Below are positions 55,111 through 63,914 of a stretch of 64,000 nt of DNA, in pieces (positions within the stretch are counted from its first letter, which is position 1; each line of letters begins with the position of its first letter). The stretch comes from Pedobacter frigidisoli (GTDB lineage Bacteria; Bacteroidota; Bacteroidia; Sphingobacteriales; Sphingobacteriaceae). Under the pieces are notes generated by a model. That model was not told the DNA's origin. It ran no database searches and saw only the letters and a program-made list of their open reading frames with translations. The DNA lies in NCBI RefSeq assembly GCF_004331675.1, contig NZ_SJSN01000007.1, forward strand, positions 124,001 through 188,000, read 5' to 3'. A program made the position numbers and the translations under genes.

Positions 55111-58014
55111 ATGAGTGAAGAATCAGACCAAAACCTAAATCCAAACGAAGAACATAAACATACCATAACCCCAATTAACGGTTTGTACGAAAATTGGTTC
55201 CTCGATTACGCTTCGTATGTAATTCTGGATAGGGCGGTTCCACATATTCATGACGGATTAAAACCCGTTCAGCGCCGTATTATGCACTCGCTAAAGGAAA
55301 TGGACGATGGACGTTTCAACAAAGCGGCGAATGTAATTGGTAATACCATGAAATATCATCCGCATGGTGATGCTTCTATTGGCGATGCGATGGTACAAAT
55401 TGGTCAGAAAGATTTGCTGATTGATATGCAAGGCAATTGGGGCGACCCTATTACTGGCGATAGTGCTGCTGCACCTCGTTACATCGAGGCTCGGTTATCG
55501 AAATTTGCTAACGAAGTTGTTTTTAATGCCGATACCACCGAATGGCAATTAAGTTACGATGGACGTAACAACGAACCGATAACATTGCCTGTAAAGTTCC
55601 CCTTGTTGTTGGCGCAAGGGGCAGAGGGTATTGCCGTGGGTTTGGCCACTAAAGTAATGCCGCATAATTTTATCGAACTTTTAGATGCCTCAATTGAATC
55701 GCTAAAAGGTATTCGCCCAAATATTTTGCCCGATTTTTTCACGGGCGGTATGGCCGATTTTACAAATTATAATGAGGGTCAGCGGGGTGGTAAAATTCGT
55801 GTTCGTGCAAAAATTACGGAGAAAGATAAAAAGACCTTAGTCATTACCGAAGTACCGTACAGCACCACTACCAGTTCTATTATTGACAGTATTTTGGCCG
55901 CAAATGATAAGGGCAAAATCAAAATCAAAAAAATTGAGGATAGTACTGCCGCTCATGTAGAAATTATTGTGCATTTGGCACCGGGCATCTCGCCTGATGT
56001 AACCATCGACGCACTTTATGCTTTCACAGCTTGCGAAGTTTCCATCTCACCAAATACTTGTATCATTCAAGATGATAAGCCGCACTTTTTAAGTGTGAAC
56101 GATATTCTGATTGAAAATACAAAGCACACTAAAAGATTATTAAAAAGAGAATTGGAGATTCGCTTGCATGAGTTGCAGGAGAAAATTTTCTTCAGTTCGT
56201 TACTTAAAATATTTATTCAGGAGGGTATGTACAAAAATCCTGAATATGAAAATTCCACTAATTTCGATACCGTTGTAGATGTTTTACATTTATTGTTCGA
56301 TCCTTTCAAAGCATCGTTGTACCGAGAAATTCTGCCTGAGGATTTCAAAAAGCTAATCGATAAGCCAATGAGTAGCATCACCCGTTTTGATGTGAAAAAG
56401 GCCGATGAGCAGATGAAAAATCTGGAAGATGAAATTAAGGTGGTTAAAAATCACCTAAAACACCTCACCGATTACGCAATTGCCTGGTTCCAAAGGCTAA
56501 AAGATAAATACAGTAAAGGAAGAGAACGTAAAACGGAGATTCGGTTGTTCGATAGGGTTGAAGCATCGAAAGTTGCCTTGGCGAATGTGAAGTTGTATAT
56601 GAACCGTGAGGACGGTTTCATTGGAACAGGTTTACGTAAGGATGAATTTATTGCCGATTGTTCGGATATTGATGAAGTAATTGTTTTCCGTGAAGATGGA
56701 AAATGTATGATTACCAAAGTTGCAGATAAGACTTTTGTGGGCAAAGGAATCATTCACGCTCAGGTTTTCAAGAAAAATGATGAGCGTACCATCTATAACA
56801 TGATTTATAAAGATGGTTCAACAGGAACCGCATACATTAAACGTTTTGCGGTAGTTGGTGTTACTCGAGATAAGGAATACGATTTAACAAAGGGCTCTAA
56901 AGGATCGAAAGTTTTATATTTCACGCCAAACCCAAATGGTGAAGCAGAAATTGTAAATGTAGCATTGAAGCCGCATTCGAAATTACGTAAACTTCAATTC
57001 GATCAGGATTTTGCCGAGGTTGCAATTAAAGGTCGAGGTTCGCAGGGAAATATTATTTCTAAGTATCCGGTTAAGAAAATCATACTGAAGAGCAAAGGTG
57101 TTTCTACCTTATCGGGACTAAAAATTTGGTATGATGATTTACTGAAACGCTTGAATGTTGATGGTAGAGGAAAATATTTGGGCGAGTTTGATGGCGATGA
57201 TCGGATTCTACAAGTTCATAAAGATGGTTATTACGAATTGAGTTCTTTTGAATTAAGTAATCACTTTGACGACGGCTTAATCTTAATTCAAAAATTCGAT
57301 CCAGAAAAAGTTTTTTCAGCAGTTCATTTCGATGGCAAGGCCCAAAATTATTTCATTAAACGTTTCGTTTTCGAATTGCAATCTGTGGGCAGAAAAACCA
57401 TTTTCATTAGCGAAGAGCAGAAATCGAAGTTGTTATATTTAACAGCAAATACCGCGGCGAAAGTTGTAGTCGATGTTTTAAAAGGAAAGACACAAACGCC
57501 AGAAACGCTAGATTTAGTTTTAGCAGAGCTGATTGATGTTAAAGGTTTAAAGGCAAATGGAAATCGTTTGTCGCCACATGATGTGCAAAAAATTGTGCTA
57601 GAAGAACCAGCAGAAGAAATCGAGGCTGCAGAAATAGTTGATGTTAATGATGAAAGCGATGAAGAAGAATCTATCGAAGAAGCTGAAGTTTTAGAAGCTG
57701 AAGAAATAGAAGATTCTGTACCAGAACCAGTAATAGAAAAAGCTGTTGAGGAAAAACCAAAACCGAAATTCGAACGCATTGAAGAGCCAATAACTAAAGC
57801 TGACAAATCTGCTATTGATAAGCCAGTTGCAGAAGAAAAACCTGTAGTGGATTCAAAACCTGAGCCTATAAAAAAAGAGGAACCAAAACCGGAGAAAAAA
57901 CCTGAAGTCGAGAAGCCTAAGATAGAAGATAAGCCAGCTAAAAAAGTCGATTTCGAAATTACCAATCCTGATGATATAGAGATTGACGAAAAGGGACAGT
58001 TAGGATTGTTCTAG
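55111..58014 (+). CDS. parC: DNA topoisomerase IV subunit A
   Basis: The protein is 967 residues. The breakage-reunion domain has DGLKPVQRRIMHSL, the HPHGDASIGDAM segment (quinolone region) and the active-site Tyr124 in AAPRYIEARLSKF. A beta-pinwheel-type C-terminal domain follows (to ~residue 820), and then a ~140-residue tail rich in Glu, Lys and Pro (e.g. DVNDESDEEESIEEAEVL, KPEPIKKEEPKPEKKPEVEK) ending ITNPDDIEIDEKGQLGLF. The acidic, disordered tail is longer than usual. It partners with ParE (43368). The residue at the common quinolone-contact serine is Ala88. Monocistronic. Confidence 0.94.
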   Translation: MSEESDQNLNPNEEHKHTITPINGLYENWFLDYASYVILDRAVPHIHDGLKPVQRRIMHSLKEMDDGRFNKAANVIGNTMKYHPHGDASIGDAMVQIGQKDLLIDMQGNWGDPITGDSAAAPRYIEARLSKFANEVVFNADTTEWQLSYDGRNNEPITLPVKFPLLLAQGAEGIAVGLATKVMPHNFIELLDASIESLKGIRPNILPDFFTGGMADFTNYNEGQRGGKIRVRAKITEKDKKTLVITEVPYSTTTSSIIDSILAANDKGKIKIKKIEDSTAAHVEIIVHLAPGISPDVTIDALYAFTACEVSISPNTCIIQDDKPHFLSVNDILIENTKHTKRLLKRELEIRLHELQEKIFFSSLLKIFIQEGMYKNPEYENSTNFDTVVDVLHLLFDPFKASLYREILPEDFKKLIDKPMSSITRFDVKKADEQMKNLEDEIKVVKNHLKHLTDYAIAWFQRLKDKYSKGRERKTEIRLFDRVEASKVALANVKLYMNREDGFIGTGLRKDEFIADCSDIDEVIVFREDGKCMITKVADKTFVGKGIIHAQVFKKNDERTIYNMIYKDGSTGTAYIKRFAVVGVTRDKEYDLTKGSKGSKVLYFTPNPNGEAEIVNVALKPHSKLRKLQFDQDFAEVAIKGRGSQGNIISKYPVKKIILKSKGVSTLSGLKIWYDDLLKRLNVDGRGKYLGEFDGDDRILQVHKDGYYELSSFELSNHFDDGLILIQKFDPEKVFSAVHFDGKAQNYFIKRFVFELQSVGRKTIFISEEQKSKLLYLTANTAAKVVVDVLKGKTQTPETLDLVLAELIDVKGLKANGNRLSPHDVQKIVLEEPAEEIEAAEIVDVNDESDEEESIEEAEVLEAEEIEDSVPEPVIEKAVEEKPKPKFERIEEPITKADKSAIDKPVAEEKPVVDSKPEPIKKEEPKPEKKPEVEKPKIEDKPAKKVDFEITNPDDIEIDEKGQLGLF

Positions 58015-58069
58015 TTGTAGTGATTTCATCATTGGAGGCATCGGCAGACTTAAAATTGCTATGAACGAT

Positions 58070-58148
58070 CGTTACCCTGAATTCATTTCAGGGTCTTAAT
58101 AGTAAGGCGGCTTAGCAGGAAAGATGCTGAAATAAATCCAGCATGACG
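58070..58148. repeat. CGTCATGCTGAA-type palindromic repeat after parC
   Basis: CGTTACCCTGAATTCATTTC AGGGTCTT (58070-58097) faces AAGATGCTGAAATAAATCCA GCATGACG (58121-58148). The arms are ~28 bases and imperfectly complementary. Probably serves as the parC 3' end, though no T run follows. Confidence 0.6.
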
Positions 58149-58272
58149 ACCGCAAAACCTATTGCAATGCCACATATAAATAACTGTCATCCGGAATTAT
58201 GTAATTTTTTAAGGATAAAACCTGTGAATGACAAAGTAAAATCTTCATCTCTCATTTTTAAAACTATCTTTG

Positions 58273-58461
58273 CCCTACTCAAAGGGGTGCTTTTTGAATT
58301 CTGCAATTTCTGTTGCAATCAAAAGGCTGAGATTACACCCATTAACTTGAGGAATGACCAATAAATAATATTCAACATTCAGTTTTGAAAATTGATATTT
58401 AATTATTGGAATTTCTAAAAGTTGTGCACCTGATTCGGATAATGCCGACGTAGGGAAGAGG
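58273..58461 (+). promoter_or_regulatory. TPP (thiamine pyrophosphate) riboswitch with an extra helix
   Basis: Both conserved halves are present. 5' half: CTCAAAGGGGTGC (58278-58290), P3 stem TTTTTGA / TCAAAA, then GGCTGAGATTACACCC (58325-58340). 3' half: ACCTGATTCGGATAATGCCG (from 58428), then ACGTAGGGAAGAG to 58461. Between ACCC and ACCTGAT lie 87 bases instead of the usual five or so. Most of them fold into one hairpin: AACTT-AGGAAT-CCAATAA with TTATTGG-ATTTCT-AAGTT, at 58344-58423. The riboswitch lies 79 bases before pnuC and should repress it when thiamine pyrophosphate is plentiful. Bases 58149-58272 hold nothing I recognise. Confidence 0.9.
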
Positions 58462-58471
58462 TTAAATTTAC

Positions 58472-58513
58472 AATGCTGTTTCGCCCTGAAAGCAGTCTTC
58501 AATTATTTTTTAT
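58472..58513 (+). terminator. Possible riboswitch-controlled terminator
   Basis: GCTGTTT and AAAGCAG (58475-58493 region) form a short bulged stem followed by TCTTCAATTATTTTTTATT. It lies between the TPP aptamer and the pnuC start, where an expression platform is expected. The stem is weak. Confidence 0.4.
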
Positions 58514-58540
58514 TAGTCGTTAGACATAAAAGTATTGTAA

Positions 58541-59161
58541 ATGAATTTTCAAGAATGGTTTAAGCTTTTTCAAGAGCAAATTTTACACACTTCAATAATC
58601 GAATGGTTTGCTGTTGGCTTCGGAGTTTCAGAGGTTTTATTGGCTAAGAAAAACAACATTTGGCTTTATCCTACTGGGATAATTTCCATTTTACTATCAA
58701 TGTTTTTATTGTTGAATGTAAAACTCTATGCAGAAATGTTATTGAGTATTTACTATTTGGTAATGAGTGTTTACGGTTGGGTAATTTGGAAAAAACGTAA
58801 ACTCGACGCCGAGAACCAAGTTTCTTGGAGCACAAATAATGAACTTACAATTGCTGTTTTAATTTCAGTAGTTGGGTTTTTCGTCTTTTACTTCGTATTA
58901 AGAAATCACACAGATTCTGATGTGCCCTTACTCGATGCTTTCGTTTCATCAACTGCTTGGGCAGGAATGTGGCTTTTAGCGAAACGTAAAATCGAAAATT
59001 GGATTCTTTTAAATGTTTCCAACATCGTAGCTATTCCTTTATTGTTTCATAAAAAACTGCCCTTAATGGCATGCTTAACAACTTTTCTTTTTATTGTAGC
59101 CATTTTTGGCTTTATGGATTGGAAGAAAATCATCGGAAGAAGAAAATTAAGAACAACTTAA
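58541..59161 (+). CDS. PnuC-family transporter, probable thiamine importer (PnuT-like)
   Basis: The protein is 206 residues with about seven membrane helices. The PnuC signatures are present: VGFGVSEVLLAKKNNIWLYPTG-like opening, YLVMSVYGWVIWKK (the WxxW-type motif) and WILLNVSNIVAIPLLFHK. PnuC proteins move vitamin precursors by facilitated diffusion, with trapping by phosphorylation. The TPP riboswitch directly upstream indicates that this member transports thiamine rather than nicotinamide riboside. No thiamine pyrophosphokinase gene follows here. Confidence 0.9.
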   Translation: MNFQEWFKLFQEQILHTSIIEWFAVGFGVSEVLLAKKNNIWLYPTGIISILLSMFLLLNVKLYAEMLLSIYYLVMSVYGWVIWKKRKLDAENQVSWSTNNELTIAVLISVVGFFVFYFVLRNHTDSDVPLLDAFVSSTAWAGMWLLAKRKIENWILLNVSNIVAIPLLFHKKLPLMACLTTFLFIVAIFGFMDWKKIIGRRKLRTT

Positions 59162-59220
59162 ATGGCCGCAGATTCGCAGATTAAATTTCTTTCTCCATTC
59201 TGTATTTGAAAATAAAATAT

Positions 59221-60309
59221 ATGCAAAATACACTCACACAAACTTGGCAAGAAACAGTAAATGAATATGCCGCCAAATCTGAAGCGATGGGTGAGCTACA
59301 TCCAGAAGTTTTGGAACTTGCTTATCAAGAAAATTGGTTTAAGCTTTTTGTGCCCAAAATTTATGGTGGCGCTGGGAAAAAACTTCCTGAGATATTACGA
59401 TTGGAAGAATCCCTAGCAGAGGCAGACGGAAGTTTAGGCTGGACCATTACCCTTTGTGCAGGTGCTGCTTGGTTTGCTGGTTTTTTAAATCCAGAATTGG
59501 CGATCGAGGTTTTTGCCGATAGGAAAGTTTGTTTTGCTGGGAGTGGGGCAGTAGGAGGAGCGGCGATAAAAACGGATACTGGATACCTAATCAATGGGCA
59601 CTGGAAGTATGCCAGCGGAGCTTTACATGCCACCATTTTCACTGCAAATTGCATTATAAAAAATAGTGGTGGAACAGATGAATTAGATGAAAACGGTAAC
59701 CCAAAAGTAATGTCGTTTATTCTTAAAAAAGATGAAGTAGAAGTTTTAGCAGGTTGGTCTTATTTTGGCCTAATCGCCACTGGTAGTCATGCTTTCGAAG
59801 TAAAAGATTTGGAAGTTCCGTTAAATAGAACATTTAAAATAAATAATACAATCGAAATTGCAGATCAAGGGTTTGATTATCCGTTTTTGCAATTGGCAGA
59901 AACCACACTGGCTGTAAATAGTTTAGGGATGGCCAATCATTTCATCAAATTAGTAAAGGAATCTTTTTTATCTAGATCAGGACTGAAGAGGTATAATGAA
60001 GATCAAATTGTGTTTTTTAATGCAGAGTTGAAGCGATGTAAAAATGAGGTATTTGAACTCAAAAATCAATTTTATAAAACCTTTGATGAATCCTGGGCAC
60101 AATTAAACAATAATGGGATCATCAGTGAGGATAAACTAAACGAAGTAAGCCAAATAAGCAGAAAACTTGCCCATGCTTCTCGTCGAGCCGCCGACACACT
60201 TTTTCCTTACTGCGGATTAGAGGCTGCAAAAAAAGAAAGTGAAATTAACCGTGTTTGGAGAGATATGCATACGGCGAGTCAACATGCATTGCTCACTTTT
60301 GAGTGCTGA
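59221..60309 (+). CDS. Acyl-CoA dehydrogenase-like flavoprotein
   Basis: The ATG at 59221 (MQNTLTQTWQETVNEYA) gives 362 residues; the longer ORF begins at an unlikely TTG. It has the three-part acyl-CoA dehydrogenase fold. The N-terminal helical domain reads ENWFKLFVPKIYGGAGKKLP. The middle beta domain carries CFAGSGAVGGAAIKTDTGYL, INGHWKYASGALHA and TGSHAFEVKDLEVP. A C-terminal helical bundle follows (SRRAADTLFPYCGLEAAKK). The sequence pattern is closer to the flavin monooxygenase/DszC-HsaA branch than to true dehydrogenases, and the catalytic Glu of the latter is not evident. Substrate unknown. It converges on msrA with no gap. Confidence 0.75.
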   Translation: MQNTLTQTWQETVNEYAAKSEAMGELHPEVLELAYQENWFKLFVPKIYGGAGKKLPEILRLEESLAEADGSLGWTITLCAGAAWFAGFLNPELAIEVFADRKVCFAGSGAVGGAAIKTDTGYLINGHWKYASGALHATIFTANCIIKNSGGTDELDENGNPKVMSFILKKDEVEVLAGWSYFGLIATGSHAFEVKDLEVPLNRTFKINNTIEIADQGFDYPFLQLAETTLAVNSLGMANHFIKLVKESFLSRSGLKRYNEDQIVFFNAELKRCKNEVFELKNQFYKTFDESWAQLNNNGIISEDKLNEVSQISRKLAHASRRAADTLFPYCGLEAAKKESEINRVWRDMHTASQHALLTFEC

Positions 60310-60852
60310 TTATTCTAAAAGTTCTGGTTTAATTTTTTCACGAAAATCTGCTAGAAATTTATTAAGTTTTGGCTGAATTACGAATGCACAATATGGTTTA
60401 CCCTGATTTTGGTTATAGTAATTTTGATGGTAATCTTCAGCATCGTAAAATTCTGATATTGGCTTTATTTCTGTTATGATAGGTTTATCAAAAACATTTT
60501 CTTCAGATAATTTCTCAATTGTTTTTTCAGCTTGAACTTTTTGTTCCTCGCCATTATAAAAAATGGTTGAACGATATTGAGAACCAATATCATTTCCTTG
60601 TCTGTTTAAGGTTGTTGGGTTATGGGTTTTAAAGAAAACTAATAACAATTCATCAAAGGATATTATTGATTCATCAAACTCTATTTGAACTACTTCAATA
60701 TGACCAGTTTCGCCATTGCAAATTTCCATATAAGTAGGGTGTTTCAACTCACCACCCATATAACCCGATACTACCTGATTTACGCCTTTTAAAGTTTGAA
60801 ATACTGCCTCAGTGCACCAAAAGCACCCTCCGCCAAATGTTGCTGTTTGCAT
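60310..60852 (-). CDS. msrA: Peptide-methionine (S)-S-oxide reductase
   Basis: The protein is 180 residues and cytoplasmic. It reduces the S form of methionine sulfoxide in proteins. The active site GGGCFWCTEAVF has the catalytic Cys10 and a second Cys13. VSGYMGG, HPTYMEICNGETGHIEVVQI, GSQYRSTIFY and EDYHQNYY are conserved. No separate MsrB domain. Length normal. Confidence 0.96.
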   Translation of the reverse strand: MQTATFGGGCFWCTEAVFQTLKGVNQVVSGYMGGELKHPTYMEICNGETGHIEVVQIEFDESIISFDELLLVFFKTHNPTTLNRQGNDIGSQYRSTIFYNGEEQKVQAEKTIEKLSEENVFDKPIITEIKPISEFYDAEDYHQNYYNQNQGKPYCAFVIQPKLNKFLADFREKIKPELLE

Positions 60853-60988
60853 ATAGCTAATATAACGAAAACTATGCCATTATAGTTTTGAAAATATCAC
60901 AATGAATAATAAGTTATTTCGATACATTAAGCAATAAATTTTCATCAAACCTTTGGCGGTTTTGAAAAGTTACATTGGCTACAAACGG

Positions 60989-61023
60989 AAAAATCCCCAT
61001 TCAAAATGTTGAATGAGGATTTT
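60989..61023 (-). terminator. Terminator of the unknown lipoprotein gene
   Basis: AAAATCCCCATTCAA and TTGAATGAGGATTTT form a ~15-bp stem with a 4-base loop. On the minus strand it is followed by further Ts and lies 15 bases after the lipoprotein stop. Confidence 0.85.
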
Positions 61024-61037
61024 AAGATATGCTTTAA

Positions 61038-62087
61038 TTATTGATATTGAATATATATCGGTTTTGGCTTAAGTTTTAACAACTCTTCTGGAGTCATCAA
61101 ACGGTTTGGTGCTTTCTTTAAATCGTTTTTATAAAATAATTTAAATCCTGTAAATTGGACAGGCTCACCATAAATAAAATGGCGATAAGTACCAATCTTT
61201 AAATCAGGTTCGCCCCATCCATCCATGTGCATTACAACCTGCACTTCAGGACGTAATTTAATGTTTGCCGAATTGGTTACCATTTTCTTAGTAAAGCGGT
61301 GTAATACGAATACTTTTGGAGGCAAGTTGTATTTCTTTACAAGATCTGCCAAATAGCCAGTTACATAATTGATATCTGCAGCATCATAGGTTCCAATTTT
61401 CTTACCCGGCAAAGAACCATCTTTCATGGAGAATTCTGGGTCGATCCCTAAATGAACATAAGGCAACTGAAGATATTTTTCAATATGTGGTAATTCGGCC
61501 TTAATGGTACTTAAAGCCACTTGAAGATCTAAAAACACGATGGTGTTGGGTTTCATTTTCGAAATTGCTAAAACAGAATCGATTTGCTTATTGCCCATTC
61601 GGTTGATGTATTTGCCATCTTTACCCGGTGTTCCACTTGCCACAGCAGCAATGTAATGTAAACCAGCTTGAACCGGAGTTGATGGATCTGCTTTTTCCCA
61701 ATGTTTAATCTCCGTATTTAAGCGTTGCCACATTTCTTTTGGAGCATATTCTCCTAAAGCACCCATTTTTTTCGAGTGTAGGTTACCATAATAAACTACA
61801 ATACGTTTGAAAGGTAATATTGCCCCTGCTAAAGGCGTTGGTTGGTTTTTTACTGGCCATTTCCCAGTAGTATCTCCGTTGGCTAATTTCTTTACTAAAG
61901 AATCGTATAATTTTGGATCAACAGGTTTCATTACATTTACTGTAGAATCTGTTTTCTTTTTAGTGGTATCAGAAGAAAAGATTTTGCCAATACCGCTGCC
62001 GCCCTTACCATCTGAGTTACAGTTGGCGAACAAACTGATTGCGGCAAAACCAAGTATTAGAGTGCCCGCTAATTGAGGAAATTTCAT
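61038..62087 (-). CDS. Unknown lipoprotein with a TIM-barrel-like domain
   Basis: The protein is 349 residues with a lipoprotein signal (LILGFAAISLFANC, lipidated Cys at about residue 23). A Ser/Thr/Lys linker (DTTKKKTDSTVNV) follows. The main domain contains strands such as RIVVYYGNLHSK, QAGLHYIAAVAS, TIVFLDLQVALS, YVHLGIDPEFSM, KVFVLHRF and QVVMHMDGWG, spaced like an eight-stranded (beta/alpha) barrel. Acidic residues at strand ends (D in FLDLQ, D and E in GIDPEF, D in HMDGWG) suggest a glycosidase-like active site. I do not recognise the family. Likely attached to the periplasmic or outer face of the outer membrane. Monocistronic with its own terminator. Confidence 0.75.
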   Translation of the reverse strand: MKFPQLAGTLILGFAAISLFANCNSDGKGGSGIGKIFSSDTTKKKTDSTVNVMKPVDPKLYDSLVKKLANGDTTGKWPVKNQPTPLAGAILPFKRIVVYYGNLHSKKMGALGEYAPKEMWQRLNTEIKHWEKADPSTPVQAGLHYIAAVASGTPGKDGKYINRMGNKQIDSVLAISKMKPNTIVFLDLQVALSTIKAELPHIEKYLQLPYVHLGIDPEFSMKDGSLPGKKIGTYDAADINYVTGYLADLVKKYNLPPKVFVLHRFTKKMVTNSANIKLRPEVQVVMHMDGWGEPDLKIGTYRHFIYGEPVQFTGFKLFYKNDLKKAPNRLMTPEELLKLKPKPIYIQYQ

Positions 62088-62186
62088 AGATATTATAATA
62101 GTTGTTAATGTTTTACAGTTTTTCCGAATCTGTTTTATATGAAAGTAGGATTGAAATCCGATAGTTTAAAATAAAGTAACTAACAT

Positions 62187-63068
62187 TTACACATTGCAGA
62201 ATTTACCAAAAACACCTAATGGTAATTTAATGCCTGCAGTGGCTTGTAGGTACAGTTCTCCGGTTTCTAAATTTTTAACATTAGGGAATGATGTGCGAAT
62301 TAAATTTTCTACAATAACGGAAGAAAATCCTAAAGAATAAGTATTCAAAATTAAAAAATGTTCCTTTTCATCTAAAAGTTGTACAACATCTTGCATCATT
62401 TCTTGAATATGATCCTCAAGCTTCCACTTTTCGCCATTAGGACCATGACCGTAAGCCGGCGGATCTAGAATAATTCCATTGTATTTTTTTCCTCTTTTAA
62501 GTTCTTTCTTAACAAACTTTAAAGCATCTTCAACCATCCAACGGGTATTTTTTAGGCCTGAAAGTTCTTGGTTTTCGTTAGCCCAAGTTACTACTTGTTT
62601 GATAGAGTCTACGTGTGTGGTTTCTGCGCCAGCCGCATTCGCAATTAAGGATGCAGCTCCTGTGTAAGCAAAAAGGTTTAAGACTTTTGGATTTGGGGTA
62701 GTAAATTTTTTAATTGATGAAGAGATAAAATCCCAGTTTACAGCTTGCTCAGGGAAAACACCAACATGTTTAAATGAGGTTAATCCCAAACGAAGTTTAA
62801 TGGCAACATCATCATTTTTATATTCAACATGCCAACGATCTGGTGATGCAGGATTTTTTTTAACCCATTCGCCCGAAGTAGCCGAACGACCTCTAAAAGA
62901 TATCGTAGCAGTTTTTTTCCACTCTTGCTCTGATAATGTTTTCTTCCAAACAGCCTGTGGTTCAGGACGGATTAGAATTGCATTTCCAAAACGCTCTAAT
63001 TTTTCAAAATCCCCGCAATCAATTAGTTCATAATCTTTCCAATGGGTTGGGGCAAGTAATTGTATCAT
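62187..63068 (-). CDS. SAM-dependent methyltransferase, RlmI/RlmL-like
   Basis: The protein is 293 residues. The Rossmann methyltransferase core has motif I VLNLFAYTGAASLIA, the Asp of ETTHVDSIKQVVTWA and the catalytic-type motif IILDPPAYGHGPNG. The N-terminal part (DYELIDCGDFEKLERFGN, LIRPEPQAVW) is the small domain that precedes it in this group (Methyltrans_SAM). Relatives modify rRNA cytosine or guanine bases, so 23S rRNA is the likely target, but the exact position is unknown. Length typical. Confidence 0.85.
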   Translation of the reverse strand: MIQLLAPTHWKDYELIDCGDFEKLERFGNAILIRPEPQAVWKKTLSEQEWKKTATISFRGRSATSGEWVKKNPASPDRWHVEYKNDDVAIKLRLGLTSFKHVGVFPEQAVNWDFISSSIKKFTTPNPKVLNLFAYTGAASLIANAAGAETTHVDSIKQVVTWANENQELSGLKNTRWMVEDALKFVKKELKRGKKYNGIILDPPAYGHGPNGEKWKLEDHIQEMMQDVVQLLDEKEHFLILNTYSLGFSSVIVENLIRTSFPNVKNLETGELYLQATAGIKLPLGVFGKFCNV

Positions 63069-63084
63069 GTATTTTTATGTAGTC

Positions 63085-63154
63085 CGTCATTGCGAGGCAC
63101 GAAGCAATCTCAATAGATAAGTTGAATGAGATTGCTTCGTGCCTCGCAATGACG
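63085..63154. repeat. CGTCATTGCGAGGCACGAAG palindromic repeat, clean copy
   Basis: The arms CGTCATTGCGAGGCACGAAG+CAATCTC (63085 onward) and its exact complement (ending 63154) are perfectly matched over about 27 bases around a ~16-base centre. It sits between the methyltransferase and MlaF genes. It is related to the copies at 36764 and 40317. Confidence 0.85.
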
Positions 63155-63161
63155 ATTATAT

Positions 63162-63914
63162 TTAAAACTTATCTTTTGCTGCTTTCATAAAACGGCTAGC
63201 AAAAACAAAGTCGTTCAGTTCCTGAATATCTGTATGGGCAATCTCTTTATTGCTACCTTCCCAAAATTTCTTTCCTTCGTGTAAGAATAAGATATAATCT
63301 CCAATTCCCATTACAGAGTTCATATCGTGAGTAACCACAATTGTTGTGGTGCCGTATTCTTCGGTAATTTCCTTTATTAATTCATCAATTACGATTGATG
63401 TTTTAGGATCTAGGCCAGAGTTTGGTTCATCACAAAACAAGTATTTTGGATTCATCGCGATAGCACGTGCTATACCTACACGTTTTTTCATTCCGCCAGA
63501 TAACTCTGCTGGAAAAAGTTTGTTCTTTCCCTCTAAATTTACACGCTCCAAGCAAAAATTAACCCTTTCTAATTTCTCACTTCTGGTTTGATCAGTAAAC
63601 ATATTTAAAGGAAACATGATGTTTTCCTCAACAGTCATACTATCAAATAGGGCAGATCCTTGAAAAAGCATTCCAATTTCCTTACGCACTTCGATTCTTT
63701 CTCCATAATCCATGGCTGTAAAATCTCTTCCATCATATAATACAGAACCAGAATCTGGCTGATGCAAACCAACCATACATTTAAGTAGTGTTGTTTTACC
63801 AGAACCCGAGCCTCCGATAATTAAATTGGTTACACCCTCTTTAAATGTTCCAGAAATCCCTTTGAGAACATCATTCCCAGAGAATGATTTATAAATATCT
63901 TTTATCTCAATCAT
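63162..63914 (-). CDS. mlaF: MlaF-type ABC transporter ATPase
   Basis: The protein is 250 residues and cytoplasmic. It is the ATPase of the Mla-type (Ttg2A) lipid transporter that keeps the outer membrane asymmetric. Motifs: Walker A GGSGSGKTTLLK, Q-loop LFQGSALFDSMTVEEN, signature LSGGMKKRVGIARA, Walker B YLFCDEPNSGLDP and switch VVTHDM. Its ATG overlaps the stop of the upstream permease (TAATG), so the two are coupled. Confidence 0.93.
   Translation of the reverse strand: MIEIKDIYKSFSGNDVLKGISGTFKEGVTNLIIGGSGSGKTTLLKCMVGLHQPDSGSVLYDGRDFTAMDYGERIEVRKEIGMLFQGSALFDSMTVEENIMFPLNMFTDQTRSEKLERVNFCLERVNLEGKNKLFPAELSGGMKKRVGIARAIAMNPKYLFCDEPNSGLDPKTSIVIDELIKEITEEYGTTTIVVTHDMNSVMGIGDYILFLHEGKKFWEGSNKEIAHTDIQELNDFVFASRFMKAAKDKF

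Noticed and set aside
57348..57965. 205-codon minus-strand ORF antisense to the parC tail
   Set aside because: It is Ser/Thr/Gly-rich only because the sense strand encodes a repetitive Glu/Lys/Pro tail; no start context or family.
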